Shown here in pieces: positions 1 to 8,204 of a DNA stretch of 64,000 nucleotides. The position numbers were made by a program, and so were the translations under genes. The stretch spans positions 5,029,501 to 5,093,500 of the forward strand of contig NZ_HG322950.1 of NCBI RefSeq assembly GCF_000689415.1. The letters run 5' to 3'. The DNA comes from Pseudomonas knackmussii B13. GTDB taxonomy: Bacteria; Pseudomonadota; Gammaproteobacteria; Pseudomonadales; Pseudomonadaceae. The notes beneath the pieces were generated by a model. The model did not search any database. It worked only from the letters and a program-made list of their open reading frames with translations, and had not been told where the DNA came from. The first letter of the stretch is position 1, and each line of letters begins with the position of its first letter.

Positions 1-1756
1 GGCGCACGGCGTTCGCCACGGCGACTACAGCCTCGTGCTGGCCGATGACGCGCTTGTGCAGCTCGTCTTCCATGCGCAGCAGCTTCTCGCGCTCGCCTTC
101 GAGCATCTTCGACACCGGGATGCCGGTCCACTTGGACACGACCTCGGCGATCTCCTCGTCGGTCACCTTGTTGCGCAGCAGCTGGTTCTCCGGCTTGCCG
201 TGCTGGTCGACCATCTGCAGGCTTCGCTCCAGGTCCGGGATCACCCCGTACTGCAGCTCGGCCATGCGGTTGAGGTCGCCCTTGCGACGGGCCGCCTCGA
301 GTTCGGTTCGAGCCTGCTCGATCTTCTGCTGGATCTGCGCCGAGCCTTGCACCTCGGCCTTCTCCGACTTCCAGATTTCTTCCAGGTCGGCGTATTCGCG
401 CTCGAGCTTGGTGATCTCTTCTTCGAGCTTGGCGAGGCGCTTCTTGGTGGCCTCGTCGTCCTCTTTCTTCAGTGCTTCGCGCTCGATCTTCAGCTGGATC
501 AGGCGGCGATCCAGGCGATCGAGCTCTTCCGGCTTGGAGTCGATCTCCATGCGGATGCGGCTGGCCGCCTCGTCGATCAGGTCGATGGCCTTGTCCGGCA
601 GCTGGCGATCGGTGATGTAGCGGTGCGACAGCTTGGCCGCGGCGATGATGGCGCCGTCGGTGATGGTCACACCGTGGTGCACTTCATAGCGCTCTTTCAG
701 GCCACGGAGGATGGCGATGGTGTCTTCCTCGCTCGGCTCGTCGACCAGCACTTTCTGGAAGCGCCGCTCCAGCGCCGCATCCTTCTCGATGTACTGGCGG
801 TACTCGTCCAGGGTCGTGGCGCCGACGCAATGCAGCTCGCCCCGAGCCAGGGCCGGCTTGAGCATGTTGCCGGCGTCCATGGCGCCTTCGGCCTTGCCGG
901 CGCCAACCATGGTGTGCAGTTCGTCGATGAACAGGATGATCCGACCTTCCTGCTTGGACAGCTCGTTCAGCACCGCCTTCAGGCGCTCCTCGAACTCGCC
1001 GCGGAACTTGGCGCCGGCGATCAGCGCGCCCATGTCCAGCGCCAGCAGGCGCTTGTCCTTCAGGCCGTCGGGCACTTCGCCGTTGATGATGCGCTGGGCC
1101 AGGCCTTCGACAATGGCGGTCTTGCCGACGCCGGGCTCACCGATCAACACAGGGTTGTTCTTGGTGCGCCGTTGCAGGACCTGGATGGTCCGGCGGATCT
1201 CGTCGTCACGGCCGATAACCGGGTCGAGCTTGCCCTCTTCGGCGCGCTTGGTCATGTCGACGGTGTACTTGTCCAACGCCTGGCGCGATTCCTCGGCATT
1301 GGGGTCGTTGACCGCCTCGCCGCCGCGCAGGTTGTTCACGGCGTTTTCCAGAGCCTTCTTCGACACCCCCTGGCCGAGCAGCAGCTTGCCGAGCTTGGAG
1401 TTGTCGTCCAGGGCGGCGAGCAGCACGAGCTCGCTGGAGATGAACTGGTCACCCTTCTGCTGCGCCAGGCGGTCGGCCTGGTTGAGCAGGCGCGCCAGGT
1501 CCTGCGAGAGGTTCACGTCGCCAGTGGGGTTCTGGATCTTCGGCAGCGTATCCAGCTCTTTATTCATCGCGCTGCGCAGGGCCGGGATATCGAAGCCGAC
1601 CTGCATCAGCAGGGGCTTGATGGAGCCGCCCTGCTGCTCGAGCAGGGCGGAAAGCAGGTGCACCGGCTCGATGGCCGGGTGATCGTGGCCAACGGCCAGG
1701 GACTGGGCATCGGAGAGCGCCAGTTGCAGCTTGCTGGTCAAGCGGTCGATTCGCAT
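1..1756 (-). CDS. clpB: ClpB disaggregase, N-terminal 585 residues (3' end outside window)
   Basis: Hexameric AAA+ chaperone that, with DnaK, pulls proteins out of aggregates. The frame opens with MRIDRLTSKL and shows the Clp N-domain repeats (about 1-145), the first nucleotide-binding domain with Walker A GEPGVGKT near residue 206 and Walker B ILFIDELHT near 272, then the long charged coiled-coil middle domain (about 410-520, rich in KLEEEITKLE-type heptads). The window edge cuts it just as NBD2 begins (HKRVIGQHEAV), so about 270 of the usual 854-860 residues are missing. The start is preceded by a GGAAGGA Shine-Dalgarno. A sigma32-like promoter lies about 80 bases upstream, as expected for a heat-shock gene. 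Confidence 0.97.
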   Translation of the reverse strand, partial: MRIDRLTSKLQLALSDAQSLAVGHDHPAIEPVHLLSALLEQQGGSIKPLLMQVGFDIPALRSAMNKELDTLPKIQNPTGDVNLSQDLARLLNQADRLAQQKGDQFISSELVLLAALDDNSKLGKLLLGQGVSKKALENAVNNLRGGEAVNDPNAEESRQALDKYTVDMTKRAEEGKLDPVIGRDDEIRRTIQVLQRRTKNNPVLIGEPGVGKTAIVEGLAQRIINGEVPDGLKDKRLLALDMGALIAGAKFRGEFEERLKAVLNELSKQEGRIILFIDELHTMVGAGKAEGAMDAGNMLKPALARGELHCVGATTLDEYRQYIEKDAALERRFQKVLVDEPSEEDTIAILRGLKERYEVHHGVTITDGAIIAAAKLSHRYITDRQLPDKAIDLIDEAASRIRMEIDSKPEELDRLDRRLIQLKIEREALKKEDDEATKKRLAKLEEEITKLEREYADLEEIWKSEKAEVQGSAQIQQKIEQARTELEAARRKGDLNRMAELQYGVIPDLERSLQMVDQHGKPENQLLRNKVTDEEIAEVVSKWTGIPVSKMLEGEREKLLRMEDELHKRVIGQHEAVVAVANAVR

Positions 1757-1833
1757 GGGATATGTCCTTCCTTCTGAATAGCGGGTCGGAGCGATCGCTG
1801 CCCCTGGTGAAGAGAAACCCGCCGGGATGCCAG

Positions 1834-1863
1834 ATAGATAAGGACAATTTTGGCCGCTTCAAG
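1834..1863 (-). promoter_or_regulatory. Putative sigma32 (heat-shock) promoter of clpB
   Basis: Read on the minus strand: CTTGAA, a 14-base spacer, then CCTTATCTAT. This resembles the sigma32 consensus (CTTGAAA - 11-16 bases - CCCCATNT) and lies about 78 bases before the clpB ATG. Two C-to-T differences in the -10 half make it imperfect. It also contains a passable sigma70 -10. Confidence 0.5.
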
Positions 1864-1891
1864 GCATTCGGCCATGACGCCGGTCAGTTCG

Positions 1892-1918
1892 TCCTACAGG
1901 TAGTTCCTACTTGTAGGA
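1892..1918. repeat. Short inverted repeat, REP-like core
   Basis: TCCTACA (1892-1898) and TGTAGGA (1912-1918) form a 7-bp inverted repeat with a 13-base spacer in the gap between clpB and the end of pgeF. The arm sequence is the same TGTAGGAGC core found in the larger REP-like elements at 8107, 58367 and 61682, so this looks like a degenerate copy. It could also help terminate pgeF transcription, which reads this way, but no T run follows. Confidence 0.45.
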
Positions 1919-1936
1919 GCAAACGTGGCCTTGGGA

Positions 1937-2665
1937 TCAATCCAGCCAGACCAGACTGGCCAGGCGACCGGTGCGCGAATTGCGCCTGTAGGAATAGAAG
2001 CGCTCGGTGTCGCTGAAGGTGCAGAAGCCGCCGCCATACACAGCCGTTACGCCGCGCGCGGCCAGGCGAATACGCGCCAGCTGGTAGATGTCGGCCATGA
2101 AGCGCCCGTCATTGCGACTGGGCACGAAGGCGACGTCGGTTTCAGCGTGTTCGGCAAGGAAGGCATCGCGCACTTCCGCCCCGACCTCGAAGGCTTGAGG
2201 GCCAATGGCCGGGCCGAGCCATACGAGCACTTCCTCGGGCGCAACTGCCAGCTTGTCGAGCGTTGCCTCCAGCACGCCACCGACCAGCCCGCGCCAGCCG
2301 GCATGGGCTGCGGCCACGCGGGTTCCGGCGCGATTGCAGAACAGCGCGGGGAGGCAGTCGGCAGTCAGCACTGTGCAAGCGATGCCTGGAGTCGAGCTCC
2401 AGTTGGCGTCCGCCGTCATCACTTGAGAAGGATCGGCCTCGACCACTTCGATGCCATGCACCTGGCTCAGCCAGGCGGGCTGGCAACCGTGCGCGGCGAC
2501 CAGACGCCGACGGTTCTCCGCCACAGCGGCCGGATCATCGCCGACATGGTCGCCAAGGTTGAGGCTGTCGAACGGCGCCTGGCTCACTCCACCGGCGCGG
2601 GTGCTGACGGTGGCGCGCACGTTGGCCGGCGCGGGCCAGTCCGGGGTGATCCAGGCAGCGTTCAT
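1937..2665 (-). CDS. pgeF: Peptidoglycan editing factor PgeF / multicopper polyphenol oxidase family (YfiH)
   Basis: 242 residues, the family's usual size. The family removes or tolerates misincorporated L-Ser in muropeptides in E. coli, and homologs (YlmD/LACC1) show purine nucleoside phosphorylase/adenosine deaminase activity; older annotation calls it laccase. The conserved metal-site pattern is visible: SQVHG (His70), TADCLP (Cys104) and AAHAGWRG (His121). The start MNAAWITPDW is chosen because its ATG overlaps the rluD stop as ATGA (2662-2665), which implies translational coupling. A longer frame exists upstream but is unlike the family and lies inside rluD. Confidence 0.93.
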   Translation of the reverse strand: MNAAWITPDWPAPANVRATVSTRAGGVSQAPFDSLNLGDHVGDDPAAVAENRRRLVAAHGCQPAWLSQVHGIEVVEADPSQVMTADANWSSTPGIACTVLTADCLPALFCNRAGTRVAAAHAGWRGLVGGVLEATLDKLAVAPEEVLVWLGPAIGPQAFEVGAEVRDAFLAEHAETDVAFVPSRNDGRFMADIYQLARIRLAARGVTAVYGGGFCTFSDTERFYSYRRNSRTGRLASLVWLD

Positions 2666-3621
2666 ACGAAGGATTCGGCGTCCTGGCGCAATAGGCTGAG
2701 CAGCCAGGTGAAGTCGTCCGGCAGCGGCGACTCCCACTTCATGCGTACGCCGCTGGCCGGGTGATCGAGCTCCAGGAAGCGCGCGTGCAGGGCCTGACGT
2801 GGGAAATCACGCAGCGACTCGACCAAGGTCGGGCTCGCGCCCGGCGGAATGCGGAAGCGCCCGCCATAGACGGGGTCGCCCACCAGCGGGAAGCCGATGT
2901 GCGACATGTGCACGCGGATCTGGTGGGTGCGACCGGTCTCCAGCTTGACGCGGGTATGCGTGTGCGAACGGAAGCGCTCCAGCACGCGGTAATGACTGAT
3001 CGCCTGCTTGCCGGTCGGGACGACTGCCATCTTCTGGCGCATCACCCCGTGGCGGCTGATGGGCGCGTCGATCTTGCCGCCAGCGACGATCACGCCGACC
3101 ACGATGGCCTCGTACACGCGGCTGACGCTGCGCGCCTGCAGCTGGGAAACCAGGTTGGTGTGGGCTTCCAGGGTCTTGGCGACCACCATCAGGCCGGTGG
3201 TGTCCTTGTCCAGGCGGTGGACGATGCCGGCGCGCGGCACGTTGGCCAGCCCCGGCACGTGGTGCAGCAGCGCGTTTAGCAGGGTGCCGTCCTGGTGCCC
3301 GGCAGCCGGGTGCACGACCAGGCCGGCGGGCTTGTCGATCACCAGGATGTGCTCGTCCTCGTAGATGATGTCGAGCTCGATGTCCTGGGCCTTCCACTCA
3401 CCCTGGGCCTCCAGCTCGACTTCCAGCGCCAGGCGCGAGCCGGCGTGGACGATGTCCTTGGGTCGCAGCACGGCGCCGTCGACCGTCAGCCGGCCGTCCT
3501 TGATCCAGCCGGAAAGGCGCGAGCGGGAGTGTTCGGGGAAAAGTTGTGCGGCGATCTGGTCGAGCCGTTGGCCGCCCAGATCGAACGGCACTTCGGCCGC
3601 CAGTTGGATGAGATCAGACAT
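2662..3621 (-). CDS. rluD: 23S rRNA pseudouridine(1911/1915/1917) synthase RluD
   Basis: 319 residues. It makes pseudouridines in helix 69 of 23S rRNA, needed for ribosome assembly and normal termination. An N-terminal S4-like domain (about 15-75, RLDQIAAQLFPEHSRSRL) is followed by the RluA-type catalytic domain with HRLDKDTTG, whose Asp138 is the expected catalytic aspartate, and the later GRTHQIRVH motif. The start MSDLIQLAAE fits the family; an in-frame upstream extension of eight residues has no family support. It is divergent from bamD and coupled to pgeF by ATGA overlap. The rluD-pgeF-clpB order is conserved in Pseudomonas. Confidence 0.96.
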   Translation of the reverse strand: MSDLIQLAAEVPFDLGGQRLDQIAAQLFPEHSRSRLSGWIKDGRLTVDGAVLRPKDIVHAGSRLALEVELEAQGEWKAQDIELDIIYEDEHILVIDKPAGLVVHPAAGHQDGTLLNALLHHVPGLANVPRAGIVHRLDKDTTGLMVVAKTLEAHTNLVSQLQARSVSRVYEAIVVGVIVAGGKIDAPISRHGVMRQKMAVVPTGKQAISHYRVLERFRSHTHTRVKLETGRTHQIRVHMSHIGFPLVGDPVYGGRFRIPPGASPTLVESLRDFPRQALHARFLELDHPASGVRMKWESPLPDDFTWLLSLLRQDAESFV

Positions 3622-3688
3622 GTTGGGACGCGCTGGGCGCGCCACCTTTTGATAGGCGGCACGCTGTGGTTAAATACGGGGCCTTTGT

Positions 3689-3707
3689 CCCAGGGGGTAC
3701 CCCTGGG
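3689..3707. repeat. 8-bp palindrome in the rluD/bamD divergent promoter region
   Basis: CCCAGGGG, a 3-base centre, then CCCCTGGG. It lies midway between the divergent rluD and bamD starts, next to a -10-like CATAAC (about 3715-3720) facing bamD. It could be an operator or a small hairpin in one of the leaders. No known binding consensus is recognised. Confidence 0.4.
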
Positions 3708-3768
3708 GCGCCAATCATAACAGACGGATGCGGCCGCGACAGCCGACCGTCCAGGGACGCAAGCCGCC

Positions 3769-4785
3769 ATGCAAGTGAAACACCTGCTGCTGATCGCCAC
3801 CCTCGCCTTCGTCGGCGCGTGCTCGTCGAAAGGCGACAAGGTCGACGAGAACCTGAGCGAAACCCAGCTGTACCAGCAGGCGCAGGAAGACCTGAACAAC
3901 AATAGCTACACCAACGCCACCAACAAGTTGAAGGCGCTTGAGTCCCGCTATCCGTTCGGCCGCTACGCCGAACAGGCTCAGTTGGAGCTGATCTACGCCA
4001 ACTACAAGAACAACGAGCCGGAAGCCGCACGTTCGGCCGCAGAGCGCTTCATCCGCCTGCACCCGCAGCACCCCAACGTCGATTACGCCTACTACCTGAA
4101 GGGTCTGGCGTCCTTCGACCAGGACCGTGGCCTGCTGGCGCGCTTCCTGCCGCTGGACATGACCAAGCGCGACCCGGGCGCGGCGCGTGACTCCTTCAAC
4201 GAGTTCGCCCAGCTCACCAGCCGCTACCCCAACAGCCGCTATGCCCCGGACGCCAAGGCGCGCATGGTCTACCTGCGCAACCTGCTGGCCGCCTACGAAG
4301 TGCACGTCGGCCACTACTACCTGAAGCGCAAGGCCTACGTAGCCGCCGCCAACCGTGGCCGCTACATCGTCGAGAACTTCCAGGAAACCCCAGCCGTCGG
4401 CGATGGCCTGGCAATCATGACCGAGGCCTACCAGCGCCTGGGCCTGAACGACCTGGCCGACAGCAGCCTGCAGACCCTGAAGCTCAACTACCCGGACAAC
4501 CCCAGCCTGAAGGACGGCCAGTTCGTGCCCCGCGAGCGCGGCGACGACGACCGCAGCTGGCTGGCCAGGGCCACCCTGGGCCTGATCGACTCGCATACCG
4601 CGCCCTCCTCTGCCGTGGAAACCCAGGCGAGCAAGGACGTTGCCAAGCAGTACCAGGACGCCCTGCAGCAGATTCCGCCGGAACTGCAGCCGGAGAACCA
4701 GGGCAAGTCCACCGAGGCGCCAGACACCAGCGGCCGGAAGAAGCACTCCTGGATGCACTATGTGACCTTCGGCCTGGTCGACTGA
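3769..4785 (+). CDS. bamD: Outer membrane protein assembly factor BamD (ComL)
   Basis: 338-residue lipoprotein of the BAM complex, which folds beta-barrel proteins into the outer membrane. The signal peptide ends in a lipobox (FVGAC, Cys18). TPR-type helices follow: YQQAQEDLNNNSYTNATNKL, the LEALESRYPFG-type segment, and NVDYAYYLKGLASF. The core runs to about residue 245, as in E. coli BamD (245 residues). The remaining 90 residues are a Pseudomonas-type C-terminal tail rich in Gln, Pro and Glu. It has its own promoter region opposite rluD and ends at a strong terminator. Confidence 0.97.
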   Translation: MQVKHLLLIATLAFVGACSSKGDKVDENLSETQLYQQAQEDLNNNSYTNATNKLKALESRYPFGRYAEQAQLELIYANYKNNEPEAARSAAERFIRLHPQHPNVDYAYYLKGLASFDQDRGLLARFLPLDMTKRDPGAARDSFNEFAQLTSRYPNSRYAPDAKARMVYLRNLLAAYEVHVGHYYLKRKAYVAAANRGRYIVENFQETPAVGDGLAIMTEAYQRLGLNDLADSSLQTLKLNYPDNPSLKDGQFVPRERGDDDRSWLARATLGLIDSHTAPSSAVETQASKDVAKQYQDALQQIPPELQPENQGKSTEAPDTSGRKKHSWMHYVTFGLVD

Positions 4786-4802
4786 CCCATCCGAGGACAC
4801 CG

Positions 4803-4828
4803 AAAGGGAGGCGCAAGCCTCCCTTTTT
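4803..4828 (+). terminator. Rho-independent terminator after bamD
   Basis: Stem AAAGGGAGGC / GCCTCCCTTT with a GCAA tetraloop, followed by a run of five T. It lies 17 bases past the bamD stop. Confidence 0.9.
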
Positions 4829-4927
4829 CGTTGCCGGGAGCACGATATGGGAAACCTGGCACGCGGGTGCTTGCCCGGCGTGCTGGCTTGGTTACACTGC
4901 GGCTCTTCCGAAAAGAAAGGGACCACC

Positions 4928-5158
4928 ATGACCCGACTGCTGTTCTGGCTCATCCTGTTCGCCCTGGCCTGGTGGTTCTGGCGCAAGGCGACACGCCCGC
5001 AGCGGCCTGCGGCGAAGCCCCGGGACGAGCAAGCCGAGCCCATGGTGCGCTGCGCCCAGTGCGGCGTGCACGTGCCGCGTGCCCAGGCGCTGCAGAACGA
5101 ACAGCGCTGGTACTGCAGCCAGGCCCACCTGCAACAGGATCAGACCCGACATGGCTAA
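4928..5158 (+). CDS. PP0621-family small membrane protein with zinc-ribbon motif
   Basis: 76 residues. One hydrophobic segment (about 3-18, LLFWLILFALAWWFW) is followed by a basic linker and a CxxC-x19-C-x3-H pattern (CAQC ... YCSQAH), which looks like a small cytoplasmic zinc ribbon. The start MTRLLFWLIL sits behind an AAGGGA ribosome site; an in-frame upstream ATG at 4847 would put Cys and charged residues before the membrane segment and is less likely. The stop overlaps the pilS start by 8 bases, so the two are probably co-translated. Function unknown; the position just before pilS is shared by other Pseudomonas genomes. Confidence 0.85.
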   Translation: MTRLLFWLILFALAWWFWRKATRPQRPAAKPRDEQAEPMVRCAQCGVHVPRAQALQNEQRWYCSQAHLQQDQTRHG

Positions 5159-6740
5159 GGCCATCCCGCTCAGCGGCCAGCAGGGGCAGCGCATCCTTCG
5201 CCTGTACCACCTGTACCGCCTGAGCATCGGCCTGGCGTTGGTGCTGCTGATTTCCAGCAACCTCGACAACCACATCCTGGCGCCCCGCGACATCGAGCTA
5301 TTCCACATCGGCTGCTGGGGCTACCTGATCATCAATATCCTGATCGCCGTGCTGATGCCGTCGCCGCGCCAGCTGCTGCCGATCTTCTGCATCGCCCTGC
5401 TCGACATCATCCTGCTCTGCGGCCTGTTCTTCGCCGCCGGCGGGGTGCCTAGCGGGGTCGGCAACCTGCTGGTGGTGGCCGTAGCTATCGCCAATATCCT
5501 GCTGCGCGGGCGCATCGGCCTGCTGATCGCCGCGGTCGCCGCGATCGGCATGATCTACCTGACCTTCTACCTGAGCCTCAGCCAACCGTCGGCGGTCAAC
5601 CATTACCTGCAGGTCGGCGGCCTGGGCGCCCTGTGCTTCGCCGCCGCCTTGTTGCTGCAAGGCCTGACGCGCCGCCAGCAGCTCAGCGATTCGCTCGCCG
5701 AGGAGCGCGCCACCACCGTGGCCAACCTGCAGGAGCTCAACGCGCAGATCCTCCAGCGCATGCGTACCGGCATCCTGGTACTCGACAGCCAGCAGCGCAT
5801 CCTGCTGGCCAACCAGAGTGCGCACAGCCTGCTGGCGGAGTCGGAACTCGCCGCGCGACGCCTCGCGACCTACAGCCAGGACCTGCTCGACAGCCTGCAG
5901 CAATGGTCGCAGAACCCCTCGCTGCGCCCACCCAGCATCCAGGCCCCGGACAGCGGCCCCACGCTGCAGCCGAGCTTCATTCCGCTGCGCCATGGCGAAG
6001 AGCAGCACACCCTGGTCTTCCTCGAAGACATCTCGCAGATCGCCCAGCAGGCACAACAACTCAAGCTTGCGGCGCTCGGCCGGCTAACCGCCGGGATCGC
6101 CCACGAAATCCGCAATCCGCTGGGCGCAATCAGCCATGCCGCACAACTGCTGCTCGAGTCCGAAGCGCTGGACGCCCCCGACCGCCGGCTGACGCAGATC
6201 ATCCAGGACCAGTCACGGCGCATGAACCTGGTGATCGAGAACGTCCTGCAATTGTCGCGGCGACGCCAGGCGGAGCCACAACTGCTCGACCTCAAATACT
6301 GGCTGCAGCGCTTCAGTGCCGAGTTGTGCGAAAGCCTGCGACCGGACCAGCAAATCCACGTGCAAATGGGCGACGGCAGCATCCAGACGCGCATGGACCC
6401 GAACCAGCTCACGCAGGTACTCGGCAATCTGGTGCAGAATGGCCTGCGCTACAGCGCCAAGCAGCACGGCAAGGGCCAGGTGTGGCTGAATCTGTTCCGC
6501 GACAGCGAGAGCGACCTGCCCGTCCTCGAGGTGCTCGACGACGGTCCCGGCATAGCGGAGGAGCAGCTGGGCAAGCTGTTCGAGCCGTTCTTCACCACCG
6601 AAAGCAAGGGCACGGGCCTCGGCCTGTACATTTCCCGGGAGCTGTGCGAAAGCAACCAGGCCCGCATCGACTTCAAGAACCGCGACGAGGGCGGTGGCTG
6701 CTTCCGCATCACCTTCGCCCACCCGCTCAAGCAAAGCTGA
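5151..6740 (+). CDS. pilS: Type IV pilus sensor histidine kinase PilS
   Basis: 529 residues. Inner-membrane kinase that phosphorylates PilR and in P. aeruginosa senses PilA levels to set pilin transcription. About six hydrophobic helices fill residues 20-190, then a PAS-like region (about 215-310), a HisKA dimerisation domain with the phospho-acceptor in IAHEIRNPLG (His318), and the HATPase domain with N box NLVQNGLRYS and G boxes DDGPGI and GTGLGL. The ATG overlaps the preceding small gene by 8 bases. pilR starts 16 bases after the stop. Confidence 0.96.
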   Translation: MAKAIPLSGQQGQRILRLYHLYRLSIGLALVLLISSNLDNHILAPRDIELFHIGCWGYLIINILIAVLMPSPRQLLPIFCIALLDIILLCGLFFAAGGVPSGVGNLLVVAVAIANILLRGRIGLLIAAVAAIGMIYLTFYLSLSQPSAVNHYLQVGGLGALCFAAALLLQGLTRRQQLSDSLAEERATTVANLQELNAQILQRMRTGILVLDSQQRILLANQSAHSLLAESELAARRLATYSQDLLDSLQQWSQNPSLRPPSIQAPDSGPTLQPSFIPLRHGEEQHTLVFLEDISQIAQQAQQLKLAALGRLTAGIAHEIRNPLGAISHAAQLLLESEALDAPDRRLTQIIQDQSRRMNLVIENVLQLSRRRQAEPQLLDLKYWLQRFSAELCESLRPDQQIHVQMGDGSIQTRMDPNQLTQVLGNLVQNGLRYSAKQHGKGQVWLNLFRDSESDLPVLEVLDDGPGIAEEQLGKLFEPFFTTESKGTGLGLYISRELCESNQARIDFKNRDEGGGCFRITFAHPLKQS

Positions 6741-6756
6741 AAGAACGATAAAGACC

Positions 6757-8094
6757 ATGAGCCGGCAAAAAGCCCTGATCGTCGACGATGAACCGGATAT
6801 CCGCGAGCTGCTGGAGATCACCCTCGGCCGCATGAAGCTCGATACCCGCAGCGCCCGCAACATCAAGGAGGCGCGCGAGTACCTGGCCCGCGAACCCTTC
6901 GACCTGTGCCTGACCGACATGCGCCTGCCCGACGGCACCGGCATGGACCTGGTGCAGCACATCCAGCAGCGCCACCCACAGGTACCGGTGGCCATGATTA
7001 CCGCCTTTGGCAGCCTGGATACCGCGGTCAACGCGCTCAAGGCCGGCGCCTTCGACTTCGTCACCAAGCCGGTCGACCTCGGCCGCCTGCGCGAACTGGT
7101 CGCCACCGCGTTGCGCCTGCGTTCGCCGAGCGCCGAAGAAGCACCGGTGGACAACCGCCTGCTCGGCGAGTCGCCGCCGATGAAGCAGATGCGCAACCAG
7201 ATCGCCAAGCTCGCGCGCAGCCAGGCGCCGGTGTACATCAGCGGCGAATCGGGTAGCGGCAAGGAGTTGGTGGCACGGCTGATCCACGAACAAGGCCCAC
7301 GCAGCGAAGTGGCCTTCGTCCCGGTCAACTGCGGCGCCATCCCGTCAGAGCTGATGGAAAGCGAGTTCTTCGGCCACAAGAAAGGCAGCTTCACCGGCGC
7401 CGTGGAAGACAAGCAGGGCCTGTTCCAGGCGGCCAACGGCGGCACCCTGTTCCTCGACGAAGTCGCCGACCTGCCGCTGCCGATGCAAGTCAAGCTGCTG
7501 CGCGCCATCCAGGAGAAGGCCGTACGCGCGGTCGGTGGCCAGCAGGAAGTGTCGGTCGACGTGCGCGTGCTCAGCGCGACACACAAGGACCTCGCTGCAG
7601 AAGTCGCCGCCGGGCGCTTCCGCCAGGACCTCTACTACCGCCTGAACGTCATCGAGCTGCGCGTGCCGCCGCTGCGCGAGCGCCGCGAGGATATTCCGCT
7701 GCTCACCGATCGCGTGCTGCAGCGCCTGGCCAGCGATAGCGGCCTGGCGCCGGCGAAGGTCAGCGCCGATGCGCTGGAAAAGCTGAAGAGCTACCGTTTC
7801 CCCGGCAACGTACGCGAACTGGAGAACATGCTCGAGCGCGCCTACACGCTGTGCGAGGACGACCTCATCCAGCCGCACGACCTGCGCTTCGCGGAAACCG
7901 CGAGTGGCGGCGAAAGCGGCGAAGCCAGCCTGGCGCAGATCGACAACCTCGAAGACTACCTGGAAGAGATCGAACGCAAGCTGATCATGCAGGCACTCGA
8001 GGAAACCCGCTGGAACCGCACTGCGGCCGCCCAGCGTCTGGGCCTGACCTTCCGCTCCATGCGCTACCGGCTGAAGAAGCTCGGTATCGATTGA
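6757..8094 (+). CDS. pilR: Sigma54-dependent response regulator PilR
   Basis: 445 residues. NtrC-family activator of the pilA promoter. The receiver domain carries the acidic pocket (VDDE) and phospho-acceptor Asp54 (CLTDMRLPDG). The AAA+ domain has Walker A GESGSGKE near residue 163 and the sigma54-contacting loop GSFTGA near 210. The C-terminal Fis-type helix-turn-helix reads NRTAAAQRLGLTFRSMRYRL. The start MSRQKALIVDDEPD is chosen; an upstream in-frame start lies inside pilS. All residues needed for sigma54 activation are present. A REP-like element follows the gene. Confidence 0.97.
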   Translation: MSRQKALIVDDEPDIRELLEITLGRMKLDTRSARNIKEAREYLAREPFDLCLTDMRLPDGTGMDLVQHIQQRHPQVPVAMITAFGSLDTAVNALKAGAFDFVTKPVDLGRLRELVATALRLRSPSAEEAPVDNRLLGESPPMKQMRNQIAKLARSQAPVYISGESGSGKELVARLIHEQGPRSEVAFVPVNCGAIPSELMESEFFGHKKGSFTGAVEDKQGLFQAANGGTLFLDEVADLPLPMQVKLLRAIQEKAVRAVGGQQEVSVDVRVLSATHKDLAAEVAAGRFRQDLYYRLNVIELRVPPLRERREDIPLLTDRVLQRLASDSGLAPAKVSADALEKLKSYRFPGNVRELENMLERAYTLCEDDLIQPHDLRFAETASGGESGEASLAQIDNLEDYLEEIERKLIMQALEETRWNRTAAAQRLGLTFRSMRYRLKKLGID

Positions 8095-8106
8095 TCGCCG
8101 CCCTTC

Positions 8107-8186
8107 TGCAGGAGCGCGCTTGCTCGCGAACGCTTCTTCCGGCTGCTGCGCCATCGAGCCGGTTCGCCAGCAAGCTGGCTCCTACG
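8107..8186. repeat. REP-like element, inverted pair
   Basis: GGAGCGCGCTTGCTCGCGAAC on the left and GTTCGCCAGCAAGCTGGCTCC on the right form an imperfect inverted pair, each half itself able to fold (GCTTGCTCGC, CAGCAAGCTG). It lies between the convergent ends of pilR and thiO. This is the typical sequence and place of Pseudomonas repetitive extragenic palindromes. Confidence 0.8.
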
Positions 8187-8204
8187 ACAAGAATTGCCCC
8201 AGCC

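Noticed and set aside
35..1777. Plus-strand open frames across the clpB region
   Set aside because: ClpB on the minus strand is certain from its full set of motifs; the opposite frames are its complement.
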